A stretch of DNA of 64,000 nucleotides from Streptomyces asiaticus (GTDB lineage Bacteria > Actinomycetota > Actinomycetes > Streptomycetales > Streptomycetaceae). The stretch lies in contig NZ_JAGSHX010000006.1 of the NCBI RefSeq assembly GCF_018138715.1, positions 2,852,001-2,916,000 on the forward strand. The letters run 5' to 3'. Shown piece after piece: positions 1 to 6,065 of the stretch. The position numbers were made by a program, and so were the translations under genes. Below the pieces are notes generated by a model that saw nothing but the letters and a program-made list of their open reading frames with translations, did not search any database and was not told the DNA's origin. Positions within the stretch are counted from its first letter, which is position 1. Each line of letters starts with the position of its first letter.

Positions 1-198
1 GTCTCCGTCCCGCACGGTCACGTAATAGCCGTCGCCTTCCTGGTCCGGACCCTCCGGCGTCAGGATCTCGATTTCCGACGCAGCGTCCTCGACGACAGGC
101 GCCGACTCCTCACCCTTGTTGTCCGCTACGGCCTCCATGTTCGCGATGCACTCCTCGGTCCCGATCTCGCGAATGATGTCCATCACCAGCGCGTTCAT
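1..198 (-). CDS. Hypothetical phage protein, N-terminal part (runs off left edge)
   Basis: Sixty-six codons are visible and the frame is still open at position 1, so the C-terminus lies outside the window. The ATG at 196-198 is preceded by GGAGGG at good spacing. The protein is acidic, beginning MNALVMDIIREIG, with a Glu/Asp-rich stretch after residue 25. It is the first gene downstream of a promoter-like region with two palindromes (246-299). No family recognised. Confidence 0.6.
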   Translation of the reverse strand, partial: MNALVMDIIREIGTEECIANMEAVADNKGEESAPVVEDAASEIEILTPEGPDQEGDGYYVTVRDGD

Positions 199-224
199 TA
201 CACTCCCTCCGTAAGTCCCTCGCG

Positions 225-260
225 TGGCTCCACTGTCGCACAGTCGTGTCGCGCGACACA
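225..260 (-). promoter_or_regulatory. Promoter-like site overlapped by a TGTCGCGCGACA palindrome
   Basis: A perfect 14-bp palindrome, GTGTCGCGCGACAC, lies at 246-259. On the minus strand TTGTGT could be a -35 followed after 17 nt by CGACAG, upstream of the gene starting at 198. The same arrangement recurs at 2515-2548 with a better -10. A regulator site over the -35/spacer is inferred. Confidence 0.45.
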
Positions 261-281
261 AGTCCTTCACGTGAATTCCGT

Positions 282-299
282 GCGCAAAACGTTTTGCGC
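282..299. promoter_or_regulatory. Dispersed operator-like palindrome, copy 1
   Basis: Perfect 18-bp palindrome GCGCAAAACGTTTTGCGC, between the stop of the 317-523 gene and the promoter-like site of the leftmost gene. Further copies: 3849-3872, 4809-4826, 17969-17990, 26524-26547 and 41239-41260. Dispersal through the prophage fits a repressor operator/stoperator. Confidence 0.6.
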
Positions 300-316
300 T
301 TGGCTGACCTGCGACT

Positions 317-523
317 TCATTCCGCCCGACACCTGCTGACGGGCCGACGGACGGTCACCTGACGGTCGGCCACCATCCATACCGTGCCCGTGGAGGTGAT
401 GATCTCGGCGCACTGGTACCAGCCACGGACGGTGCGGATGGCTGTCCACTCGCGGCCGTGGTGGGTGAACTGATCTCCGCCCCGGACGCTGATGGCGTCG
501 ACGGTCGTCGTCTCGTACTGCAT
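317..523 (-). CDS. Small hypothetical phage protein
   Basis: A 68-residue ORF starting with ATG at 523 and preceded by AAGGGGA. It contains a compact Trp/Gly-rich centre (GREWTAIRTVRGWYQCAE) suggesting a small beta-rich fold, then a basic tail. It follows the sortase-like gene by 32 nt and shares its direction. No family recognised. Confidence 0.55.
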   Translation of the reverse strand: MQYETTTVDAISVRGGDQFTHHGREWTAIRTVRGWYQCAEIITSTGTVWMVADRQVTVRRPVSRCRAE

Positions 524-555
524 TGCCGCATCCCCTTAGCAAGTGCCTAGCGTGA

Positions 556-1167
556 TCAGATCCGGCGGAGGAGAGAGAACCCCGTCCCGCTCCCCTCGCA
601 GCTCTGGAGCACCAAGGCGGCCCCACCGAACGACGGGATGGCGCCACCCTGACGGGTTAGCCTCATGTGCCCGTAGACCCGGTACGTTCCCGCGAGAGGA
701 CCGGAGATGACGCGCACGGTGCGGCCGACGGGGACGCGGGAGAGCCACTGATAGCCCATGTAGTTGTGGCCGGCCAGGATGTTGCCCGCGTACATCGTCA
801 GCGTCCCCGCGTCGATGCACTTCTGCGCGTAGCCGGTGCAGTCCTTGTAGAAGCTGATCCGGATGTCCGCGGGCGGGGTGGGTATCGGGCGCTTCCTCGC
901 CGGACGCTTCGAGGGCTCGACGACGGTGGGCGTGGGGGTCGGCTTTAGCGTCGGCCGCTTCCCGCTCCGGTCGGTGTGCGTCGTCGACGGACGAGGGGCG
1001 GGAGTGGGCTTGTAGGGCTTCCATGGGCCGACGGACGAGACGTACGGGGCCGGCGTGAGGTGAGGCGTCGGGCCTCCCCCGCCACCGTGGTTGTTCACGG
1101 CGTAGACGAAGGCCGCGAGTGTCATTGCCGTGGCGGTGGCGGCTGCTATGTAGTCGTTGCGCTTCAT
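556..1167 (-). CDS. Sortase-like membrane-anchored protein encoded by the prophage
   Basis: A 203-residue protein. Residues 6-24 form a hydrophobic N-terminal segment (signal anchor), followed by a Gly run and a long Pro/Thr/Lys-rich linker to about residue 95. The C-terminal ~105 residues look like a minimal sortase: NILAGHNY (candidate catalytic His), then a strand-rich region with PVGRTVRV and GTYRVYG, then ALVLQSC (candidate catalytic Cys) and SLLRR close to the C-terminus (candidate Arg). The His...Cys...Arg order and spacing match class E/F-type sortases. It would act on the outer membrane face. What a phage would use it for is unknown; changing host surface proteins is one inference. 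The domain is short, so the enzyme call needs structure support. Confidence 0.55.
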   Translation of the reverse strand: MKRNDYIAAATATAMTLAAFVYAVNNHGGGGGPTPHLTPAPYVSSVGPWKPYKPTPAPRPSTTHTDRSGKRPTLKPTPTPTVVEPSKRPARKRPIPTPPADIRISFYKDCTGYAQKCIDAGTLTMYAGNILAGHNYMGYQWLSRVPVGRTVRVISGPLAGTYRVYGHMRLTRQGGAIPSFGGAALVLQSCEGSGTGFSLLRRI

Positions 1168-1174
1168 GAGTGCG

Positions 1175-1339
1175 TCACGCCCTCTCGATCGCGAGGCGGT
1201 ACTGACCCTCCGTGGCGCCGGACAGTTCCGGGATCACGCGGTAATGCTGGCCGGTGTTGGCGTCCCAGATGAGGAGCGGCTCCAGCTCCACCGCCATGGG
1301 GGCGCTCTCCAGAAGGATGATGAAGTCGTGCAAGTCCAT
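1175..1339 (-). CDS. Small hypothetical phage protein
   Basis: A 54-residue ORF starting at MDLHDFIILLES with a strong GGGGAGAG ribosome site. The first half is hydrophobic-helical, the second polar. It ends 8 nt before the sortase-like gene starts, so the two are probably co-transcribed. A copy of the 13-bp boundary motif sits at this junction (1168-1180). Confidence 0.55.
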   Translation of the reverse strand: MDLHDFIILLESAPMAVELEPLLIWDANTGQHYRVIPELSGATEGQYRLAIERA

Positions 1340-1427
1340 GACTCTCCCCTTGTCGATGGTTCTTCGAGTGCCCCGGGCGGGAGTCGACCTCGCGTCCTCG
1401 TCGGCCGGGTTGCCGGGGCGGGTGGTA

Positions 1428-1592
1428 CTACTCACTCTCGGGCAACCCGAGTTCCTCGCGAAGCTCGGTAAGAGCCTCCAAAACCGCCTCCCAACCGTCA
1501 TCGTCGGAGAGCCGTCCAGAGATAACGGCCGCCCAGATGCCGTTGATAGTCAGTCGGAAATTGTCGTGTGCGATGGCGCGCGACTCACTCAT
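1428..1592 (-). CDS. Small acidic helical phage protein
   Basis: A 54-residue ORF starting at MSESRAIAHDNF, with AAGGGAA upstream of the ATG. It ends in an acidic, leucine-rich helix (VLEALTELREELGLPESE). Same direction as its neighbours, with about 90 nt to the next gene. No family recognised. Confidence 0.55.
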   Translation of the reverse strand: MSESRAIAHDNFRLTINGIWAAVISGRLSDDDGWEAVLEALTELREELGLPESE

Positions 1593-1694
1593 GGTTATTC
1601 CCTTCCTAGGTCTTCCGAGTGCCACCCGGTGCGCTACGACGCGCGTACGGCAGGTTCCCGTCCGGGGGCTGGTGGTTCCTAGACGGGCGAGGTG

Positions 1695-1859
1695 CTAGCA
1701 GTCGGCGCCGCACACACCGCACGGACCGCCCCAACGCGGGGACCACTCGCGTCGCTCCCCGTCTTCGAGCGGAAGCGGGAACCCATCGGGCGTGAACTTC
1801 GAGTGTGCATCACACCGGGGCTCGGCGGGCTTGCTTATATCCTTGACGTTGGTAGCCAT
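1695..1859 (-). CDS. Small putative zinc-binding phage protein
   Basis: A 54-residue ORF, MATNVKDISK..., with an excellent GGAGGAG site. It has CDAH near residue 16 and ends CGVCGADC, so four cysteines plus a histidine could bind zinc. It ends 103 nt before the next gene. No named family recognised. Confidence 0.55.
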   Translation of the reverse strand: MATNVKDISKPAEPRCDAHSKFTPDGFPLPLEDGERREWSPRWGGPCGVCGADC

Positions 1860-1898
1860 CTCTCCTCCTACGGCCTGCCTCATCAGGGGCGTTTCGGC

Positions 1899-2060
1899 CT
1901 ACTCGACTTCCTTCCGCCAACGCCGCTCCTCGCGACGCTTCGCGATGCGCTTGACGATGCGACGAGCGCGAGCACGACGCCGAGGACTGCGGTCGCTCTG
2001 TGTGTCGAACGAGCAGCAGATGCAATAGCCCCAGCTGAGTTCCTTGCTGCGCCTGATCAT
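1899..2060 (-). CDS. Small very basic phage protein
   Basis: A 53-residue ORF starting with ATG at 2060. It opens MIRRSKELSWGYCICCSFD (CxCC cluster), then is dominated by Arg/Lys to the stop (RRRARARRIVKRIAKRREER). This composition suggests nucleic-acid binding. I prefer this frame to the longer alternative at 1810-2070 because it ends close before the well-supported 1695-1859 gene and has a more protein-like composition. Confidence 0.5.
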   Translation of the reverse strand: MIRRSKELSWGYCICCSFDTQSDRSPRRRARARRIVKRIAKRREERRWRKEVE

Positions 2061-2079
2061 TTCGACTCACTTTCTCGCT

Positions 2080-2463
2080 TCATCCCCAGCGGATTTCTTC
2101 AACGGGGAGGTTGGGGCTATCCCCCTCGTAGCGAACGGTGGCGCTCCAGCAGCGGACACAGAGTGCGGTTCCCGTTTTCACCGGCTCACCAGAGCGGTTC
2201 ACGATGCGATGGGTGGTGGAGTCGGCCAGGAACAGGGCGCCAACGAGGTGTTGACACTTCCGGCACTCCCACGCGTTCGCCTCTGCCGAAAAGATCGTCG
2301 TTCCTGAAACGGTGAGCGCGGGCTGACGGGCCATCTCGCTGTCCGGCGCATCGCGTCTCGCTCGCGCCACGCGGCGGTTGTGCTCGCACAGCGCGCGGTC
2401 TCGGGCTCGACTGTCCTTGTACGGACGGGTGGCGACGAATTCCGCCGTGTGGTCGCTACGCAT
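2080..2463 (-). CDS. Phage protein with CxxC zinc ribbon
   Basis: A 127-residue protein starting at 2463 after GGGGGA. The N-terminal half is Arg-rich. The C-terminal half holds CRKC and, about 40 residues later, CVRC, a four-cysteine zinc-ribbon arrangement, with WECRKCQHLVGA similar to small phage zinc ribbons. It is the first gene after the promoter-like site at 2515-2548. Confidence 0.6.
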   Translation of the reverse strand: MRSDHTAEFVATRPYKDSRARDRALCEHNRRVARARRDAPDSEMARQPALTVSGTTIFSAEANAWECRKCQHLVGALFLADSTTHRIVNRSGEPVKTGTALCVRCWSATVRYEGDSPNLPVEEIRWG

Positions 2464-2514
2464 GGTGTCCCCCTATCCCCTGCCGCTCACTCCGGCGTGA
2501 GTCCCTGGCGTGGC

Positions 2515-2548
2515 TCCACTATGACAGACTTGTGTCGCGCAACACAAG
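2515..2548 (-). promoter_or_regulatory. Promoter with overlapping TGTGTTGCGCGACACA operator
   Basis: On the minus strand TTGTGT, 17 nt, TCATAG reads as a plausible -35/-10 pair upstream of the gene starting at 2463. The near-palindrome at 2529-2548 (two mismatches over 20 bp) covers the -35 and spacer. About 20 nt downstream lies a boundary motif (2499-2511), the same layout as at 213-260. Confidence 0.5.
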
Positions 2549-2582
2549 TCCCTTAGGCGAGGAAACTTCTCCGGCAACGCCA

Positions 2583-2613
2583 AGAGGCCCGGAGCGCGTC
2601 GCCCCGGGCCTCT
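2583..2613 (-). terminator. Intrinsic terminator-like hairpin
   Basis: Arms AGAGGCCCGG and CCGGGCCTCT close an 11-nt loop just past the stop of the 2619-3146 gene. No long T-run follows on the minus strand. Confidence 0.5.
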
Positions 2614-2618
2614 GTGGG

Positions 2619-3146
2619 TTACTCGCCGGCCAGGAAGCGGGCGACGTTCAGGAGCTGGCCGATGTCGTGAGATCCGACGAGCCGTCGGGCCTCCTCCAGC
2701 AGCGCCACGCGGTCGGGGGCGACGGAGGGAGCGGGGGCTTCGTTGGGATCCTCTGCGCGCTCGCGCTTGCGCTGGACCTCGTGAACCCAGACTGTCCGGC
2801 GGTCGGCGGAGTCAAGCTCCACTAGCCACGGGAAGTTGTCGTCATCCGGATCGAACTGCACCAACGTGCCCATCTTGCCATCGTCTCGTCCGGTGCCGGT
2901 CGACCACTCGCGCACGATCGCCACTCGGTCCCCCACCGCGACGTCCTGCGCCGCGCGGTCCTCTCCCCCGTCGATCTCGTCGGCCAGGGCGAGGATGCCG
3001 CGGGCGAAGGCGCGAGCGTCGTCGACGAGAAGTGCCACGTTGGACACTACGTCGTTGTTTTCGTAGCCGTAGATGTGGACGCTGTCCCCGACGCCACGCG
3101 CCTTCACGCAGTCGGTACTGACCCAACGGCACTGGTACTCAGTCAC
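2619..3146 (-). CDS. Hypothetical phage protein
   Basis: About 175 residues from the GTG at 3146 (GGGAGAGAAC upstream); an ATG 12 nt earlier is possible but would place the ribosome site inside the gene. The centre, around VAVGDRVAIVREWSTG and GTLVQFDP, looks like a small beta barrel. The C-terminus is a helical tail ending LLNVARFLAGE. It is preceded by a boundary motif (3165-3177) and followed by a hairpin. Function unknown. Confidence 0.6.
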   Translation of the reverse strand: MTEYQCRWVSTDCVKARGVGDSVHIYGYENNDVVSNVALLVDDARAFARGILALADEIDGGEDRAAQDVAVGDRVAIVREWSTGTGRDDGKMGTLVQFDPDDDNFPWLVELDSADRRTVWVHEVQRKRERAEDPNEAPAPSVAPDRVALLEEARRLVGSHDIGQLLNVARFLAGE

Positions 3147-3190
3147 GTTCTCTCCCATTCTCGTGAGTGGTTTGCGTTACTGGCGATGGG

Positions 3191-3607
3191 TTACTCGCCG
3201 GCCAGTTCCGTGACGCGGATGTCGAACCCGTAGCCGTAGTAGAAGGGGTTCCCGCAGCTCCACCCCACGGACAGTTCCAGCACGTCGCCCATGTCCGCGT
3301 AGATGTGCCAGGTGGTGAATCCGTCGGTGGTGCCGACACCGGTAATCACGTGGTCAACCTTGTCCGGGTGGAGAAGGAAGCTCTCCATTTCCGTGTACGC
3401 GCAGCAGTCGTCGGAGTTCTCAAGTTCGACTCGCTTGCCGTTGTCCAGCGTGATCACGGTCCGGTCCCCGCCCCATCTCTCGGCGGGCCCGGCAGTCTCC
3501 ACGCTGACGATCCGGTGACCTACAACGGCCTCTCTCAGCGTGTCGACGTTTTCCGGCATCGTGCCGTCGTCGTCATAGTCGCCCAACACCTCGTCCGCGT
3601 ACTGCAT
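3191..3607 (-). CDS. DUF7448-like phage protein
   Basis: A 138-residue protein starting at 3607 after GGAGAGAAC. The core VGHRIVSVE...VITLDNGKRVELENSDDCCAY resembles small actinophage proteins that I associate with DUF7448 (family call from memory). A second half, with FTTWHIYADMGDVLELSVGW, completes a beta-rich domain. Role unknown. Confidence 0.6.
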   Translation of the reverse strand: MQYADEVLGDYDDDGTMPENVDTLREAVVGHRIVSVETAGPAERWGGDRTVITLDNGKRVELENSDDCCAYTEMESFLLHPDKVDHVITGVGTTDGFTTWHIYADMGDVLELSVGWSCGNPFYYGYGFDIRVTELAGE

Positions 3608-3668
3608 GTTCTCTCCTCGTGTCGTCGTTGGCGTTCCTGCCGCCTCACTCGCCAGGAACGGGGGTCGG

Positions 3669-3812
3669 TCAGATCAGGGCGTCGAGGTCCAGCGCAGCCA
3701 GTTCGGCCGCCTCCAGCTCCTCCAGAGCTGCCAGAACCTCCTCGCCGAAGGCGGCTGCCTCGTCGGAACGGACGCCTTGGACGTCGTAGGCATCGAGATT
3801 GGGGAGTCGCAT
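3669..3812 (-). CDS. Small acidic leucine-rich phage protein
   Basis: A 47-residue ORF starting MRLPNLDAYDVQGV, with GAGAGGAAC upstream. It ends in an Ala/Leu/Glu helix (EEVLAALEELEAAELAALDL). The operator-like palindrome at 3849-3872 is 36 nt upstream, so this may be the first gene of a regulated unit following the sigma factor. Confidence 0.5.
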   Translation of the reverse strand: MRLPNLDAYDVQGVRSDEAAAFGEEVLAALEELEAAELAALDLDALI

Positions 3813-3848
3813 TGTTGGTTCCTCTCGGGCGTGTTCGTGCAGTTCAGG

Positions 3849-3872
3849 CGTGCGCAAAACGTTTTGCGCACG
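3849..3872. promoter_or_regulatory. Dispersed operator-like palindrome, copy 2
   Basis: The longest perfect copy: a 24-bp palindrome with core GCGCAAAACGTTTTGCGC, flanked by CGT and ACG. It lies between the sigma factor stop and the next small gene, beside a boundary motif (3881-3893). Confidence 0.65.
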
Positions 3873-3887
3873 GATTGAGCGAGTGCT

Positions 3888-4643
3888 TCACGCGGCCAAT
3901 CCGTGTGCGGTGGCCAACCTCCTGGCGGACTTCTTACCCACGTCCCGGAGCTGCGGGATGGCGCGGCGGGTGGTCTGGAGGTGGGCGGCCACCTCGTCGT
4001 CGGTGGCGCGCTCCATGCGGATGCCGTAAAAGGCCCGCAGCGCGTATGACTGACGTGAGGCGATCTGGTCCAGCAGCCAGTGCGCCAGCTCGCGACGCTC
4101 CGTGGGGTCGGTGAAGTCGCTCGCCGGGTCGGGGATGGTCTCGGCGCGGGTCACGCCCTCTTCACCGCTCATCCCGGGCACCGGAGCGTCCAGGGACTCC
4201 ATACCCTGAATCGCCTCCAGCACCGCGAAGAACCGCTCACGGCTGATGTCGTAGCGCGCGTGCGCCAGGAGGGCGGCAGCCTCTGCGTTGCCCGCGTGCT
4301 CTCCGAGGCAACGCTTCACGCGGAGTACGGTCGTGGCGTCGACGCTGAGGCCCGAACGCATCCGGATCCACTCCTCCTCCACCGCGCGGCGCATGGCCCG
4401 GTAGGCGTACGTCGAGAGCGCCGTGTCGGCCGACGTGTCGTAGCTCCGGATGTGCTGGACGAGCGACGCTCGCGCCTCCTGCGTCAGGTCGGCCACGTCG
4501 TCGCGGCTGGCGTCCCGGGCCACGGAGCGGATGATGCCCGCGATCACTGCGTCATGCGCGCTGACGATCTGCCACATGGCATCCGAGTCGCCATCCTGGG
4601 CAGCGGCGATCATGTCAACGGTGACGTTGGCCGTGAGGTTCAT
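3888..4643 (-). CDS. Phage-encoded sigma-70 family factor
   Basis: A 251-residue protein starting at 4643 after GAGGAGCAC. Residues about 30-110 match sigma region 2: DLTQEARASLVQHIRSYD, then TYAYRAMRRAVEEEW. Residues about 185-245 match region 4: ALRAFYGIRMERATDDEVAAHL, then a recognition helix-like RRAIPQLRDVGKKSARRL. Between them is an acidic linker. It would direct host RNA polymerase to phage promoters. One of the dispersed GTTATGGGGC promoter elements lies 27 nt upstream of its own start, so it may autoregulate and drive the other copies. The start is well supported. Confidence 0.8.
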   Translation of the reverse strand: MNLTANVTVDMIAAAQDGDSDAMWQIVSAHDAVIAGIIRSVARDASRDDVADLTQEARASLVQHIRSYDTSADTALSTYAYRAMRRAVEEEWIRMRSGLSVDATTVLRVKRCLGEHAGNAEAAALLAHARYDISRERFFAVLEAIQGMESLDAPVPGMSGEEGVTRAETIPDPASDFTDPTERRELAHWLLDQIASRQSYALRAFYGIRMERATDDEVAAHLQTTRRAIPQLRDVGKKSARRLATAHGLAA

Positions 4644-4669
4644 GTGTGCTCCTCGTGTCGTGTACCGGG

Positions 4670-4698
4670 GTTATGGGGCGGAGGGCGGTGGATATCTG
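4670..4698 (-). promoter_or_regulatory. GTTATGGGGC-class promoter element upstream of the sigma factor
   Basis: On the minus strand CAGATA, 17 nt, CATAAC, with the conserved GCCCCATAAC end. Well-aligned relatives: 17915-17943, 24807-24835 and 27526-27554; weaker ones at 5554-5581 and 52073-52091. Confidence 0.55.
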
Positions 4699-4760
4699 GG
4701 TCTATTTCTGTGGCCTGGATCACACTATGAGCGAGTGTTTCGCGTGACTGGAGACGACGA

Positions 4761-4790
4761 AGCCCCCGTCCCTCGTCCGGAACGGGGGCC
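4761..4790 (-). terminator. Intrinsic terminator-like hairpin
   Basis: Stem GCCCCCGT / ACGGGGGC, between the 4836-5057 gene and the sigma factor promoter element. It probably ends the upstream unit. Confidence 0.5.
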
Positions 4791-4808
4791 GCCACGCAGG
4801 TCCGCCAC

Positions 4809-4826
4809 GCGCAAAACGTTTTGCGC
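4809..4826. promoter_or_regulatory. Dispersed operator-like palindrome, copy 3
   Basis: Perfect 18-bp GCGCAAAACGTTTTGCGC just past the stop of the 4836-5057 gene, followed on the minus strand by a terminator-like hairpin and then the sigma factor promoter element. Suits a roadblock (stoperator) or an upstream operator for the sigma unit. Confidence 0.6.
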
Positions 4827-4835
4827 ACGGATCCG

Positions 4836-5057
4836 TCAGCCGGGGATGTCCTTGATCGGTATGCAGAGTGCTTCGGCAACGCTCACGTCAGCCACGGCAG
4901 CCGGGCACGCTTCCCAACCGTCGAGCCGGTACAGCTCGGTGACGTCGGCCCAGACGATGCCGGCTGCCGTGGTGGGGGCCCATCCCATGAGGCCCGCCAG
5001 TTCAGCCAGGTCGCCTCTCTCGCTCGGCGTCCTCTGCGGCCCAGTCAGGATGATCAA
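4836..5057 (-). CDS. Small hypothetical phage protein
   Basis: A 73-residue ORF using TTG at 5057, supported by GGGGGAG four nt upstream. It overlaps the preceding gene by 56 nt in another frame. The sequence (ELAGLMGWAPTTAAGIVWADV) suggests a small helical domain. No family recognised. Confidence 0.5.
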   Translation of the reverse strand: MIILTGPQRTPSERGDLAELAGLMGWAPTTAAGIVWADVTELYRLDGWEACPAAVADVSVAEALCIPIKDIPG

Positions 5058-5424
5058 TGTCTCCCCCGTAGGAATTCGTCAGCGGGGCCTGGCCTTCCCA
5101 TCGGGAGAGTGCGCGATCCAGAGCCGCCGTCACGCCCATCACGTAGGCGAGTGCGTGTGTGATGTAGGTGGTGCCTATGTCGTGCTCGCGGTGCATTCGA
5201 AGACGGGCACCGTCTAGCGCGGTGTCCTCAGTGGGGCGGGATGGCTCCCTCGTGGCCTGACGGCCTGTCCCGTCAGGGTCGGCATGGGGCCGACGCGATG
5301 GCAGATAGAGCGTGTCGCCGCAAGCGATGACCATCTGTTCCAGCTCGTCGACCGCATCCTTAAGACGCGTTACCAGATGAGACAGTTGGTGTCCGTCTGT
5401 GGCGTGATTTGGACTGTAGGTCAC
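5002..5424 (-). CDS. Hypothetical helical phage protein
   Basis: A 140-residue ORF from the GTG at 5424, directly after GGAGGTGCA. Residues 12-35 form an amphipathic helix (LVTRLKDAVDELEQMV); a second helical part lies near residues 88-110 (THALAYVMGVTAALDRAL), separated by a charged Pro-rich linker. It is the first well-supported gene after the promoter-like region at 5554-5581. Confidence 0.55.
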   Translation of the reverse strand: MTYSPNHATDGHQLSHLVTRLKDAVDELEQMVIACGDTLYLPSRRPHADPDGTGRQATREPSRPTEDTALDGARLRMHREHDIGTTYITHALAYVMGVTAALDRALSRWEGQAPLTNSYGGDIDHPDWAAEDAERERRPG

Positions 5425-5453
5425 TGCACCTCCACGGGCAACGGCCGTGTGGC

Positions 5454-5651
5454 CTATAGGGTGTCTTGGTTACCGGTAGTAAGTACCGTTATGCCGGAAT
5501 CTGCGTGACGGTGCGTTAATACAGCCGTCGGAGTCCGTGGCGCCCCACCTGCGGTTATGTCGCGCGACACAAATGAATCTTCAATCTTTTTCGTTACGTA
5601 GTCGTGACACAATTTCACAGGTTCTCCGCACTTGGCGCACCGTCGAAGCAC
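5454..5651 (-). CDS. Doubtful small ORF with a CxxC pair
   Basis: A 65-residue ORF (MLRRCAKCGEPVKLCHDYV...) from GTG at 5651 without a clear ribosome site. The N-terminal CAKC...C pattern is protein-like, but the second half is not, and the frame runs through the promoter/operator at 5554-5581. If this is not a gene, the 250 nt from 5425 to 5675 are a regulatory gap, unusually AT-rich at 5570-5625. Confidence 0.3.
   Translation of the reverse strand: MLRRCAKCGEPVKLCHDYVTKKIEDSFVSRDITAGGAPRTPTAVLTHRHADSGITVLTTGNQDTL
5554..5581 (-). promoter_or_regulatory. Promoter-like element combined with a TGTCGCGCGACA operator
   Basis: On the minus strand AAGATT, 16 nt, CATAAC resembles the GTTATG promoter class. 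Its spacer contains the palindrome TGTCGCGCGACA (5559-5570), also seen at 246-259 and in variant form at 2529-2548. Thus two dispersed signals coincide here, upstream of the 5002-5424 gene. Confidence 0.45.
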
Positions 5652-5675
5652 CGCTGAGTAGGCGAGCGGTAGCGA

Positions 5676-6065
5676 TCAGTCACCGCTTCGACTGGCTAGG
5701 GAGGTTAGCCAAACCTCCGCTGGTTGGGCCGACTTCCCCTGGTTACAGGGCCGACAAGCGGGGGCGAGGTTCCACAACTCGTGGACCCCGCCCGCCGCAA
5801 GCGGAATCACGTGGTCGACCTCGCATACAACCTTCGGCCCCAGTGGTGCGTCGCAGTAGGTACAAGACCACCAGTCCAGTTCTTCCCACGCCCGCAGGAT
5901 CTCCGCCTGTGACGGACCGTGAGGAGGATCCGGAGAGCGGAGGGGCGGATGCGGCTGAAGTCGACTTACAGTTCGCGCCGTGACGATGAAAGTTTCCGCC
6001 ATAGCGCGAACAGGTTTAACGGGCCTGATCGGTGTTGGCGGCGCCGGTCGGACAACGGCCCTCAT
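5676..6065 (-). CDS. HNH endonuclease
   Basis: A 129-residue protein sharing an ATGA overlap with the polymerase stop (start 6065; a later ATG at residue 22 is possible). The C-terminal half is a compact HNH domain: CTYCDAPLG, then EVDHVIPLAAGG (HNH His), ELWNLAPACRPCNQGK, i.e. two CxxC knuckles round the metal site. The N-terminus is basic and Pro-rich. It is either a free-standing mobile nuclease or a phage DNA-processing enzyme; position after the polymerase favours the former. Confidence 0.7.
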   Translation of the reverse strand: MRAVVRPAPPTPIRPVKPVRAMAETFIVTARTVSRLQPHPPLRSPDPPHGPSQAEILRAWEELDWWSCTYCDAPLGPKVVCEVDHVIPLAAGGVHELWNLAPACRPCNQGKSAQPAEVWLTSLASRSGD

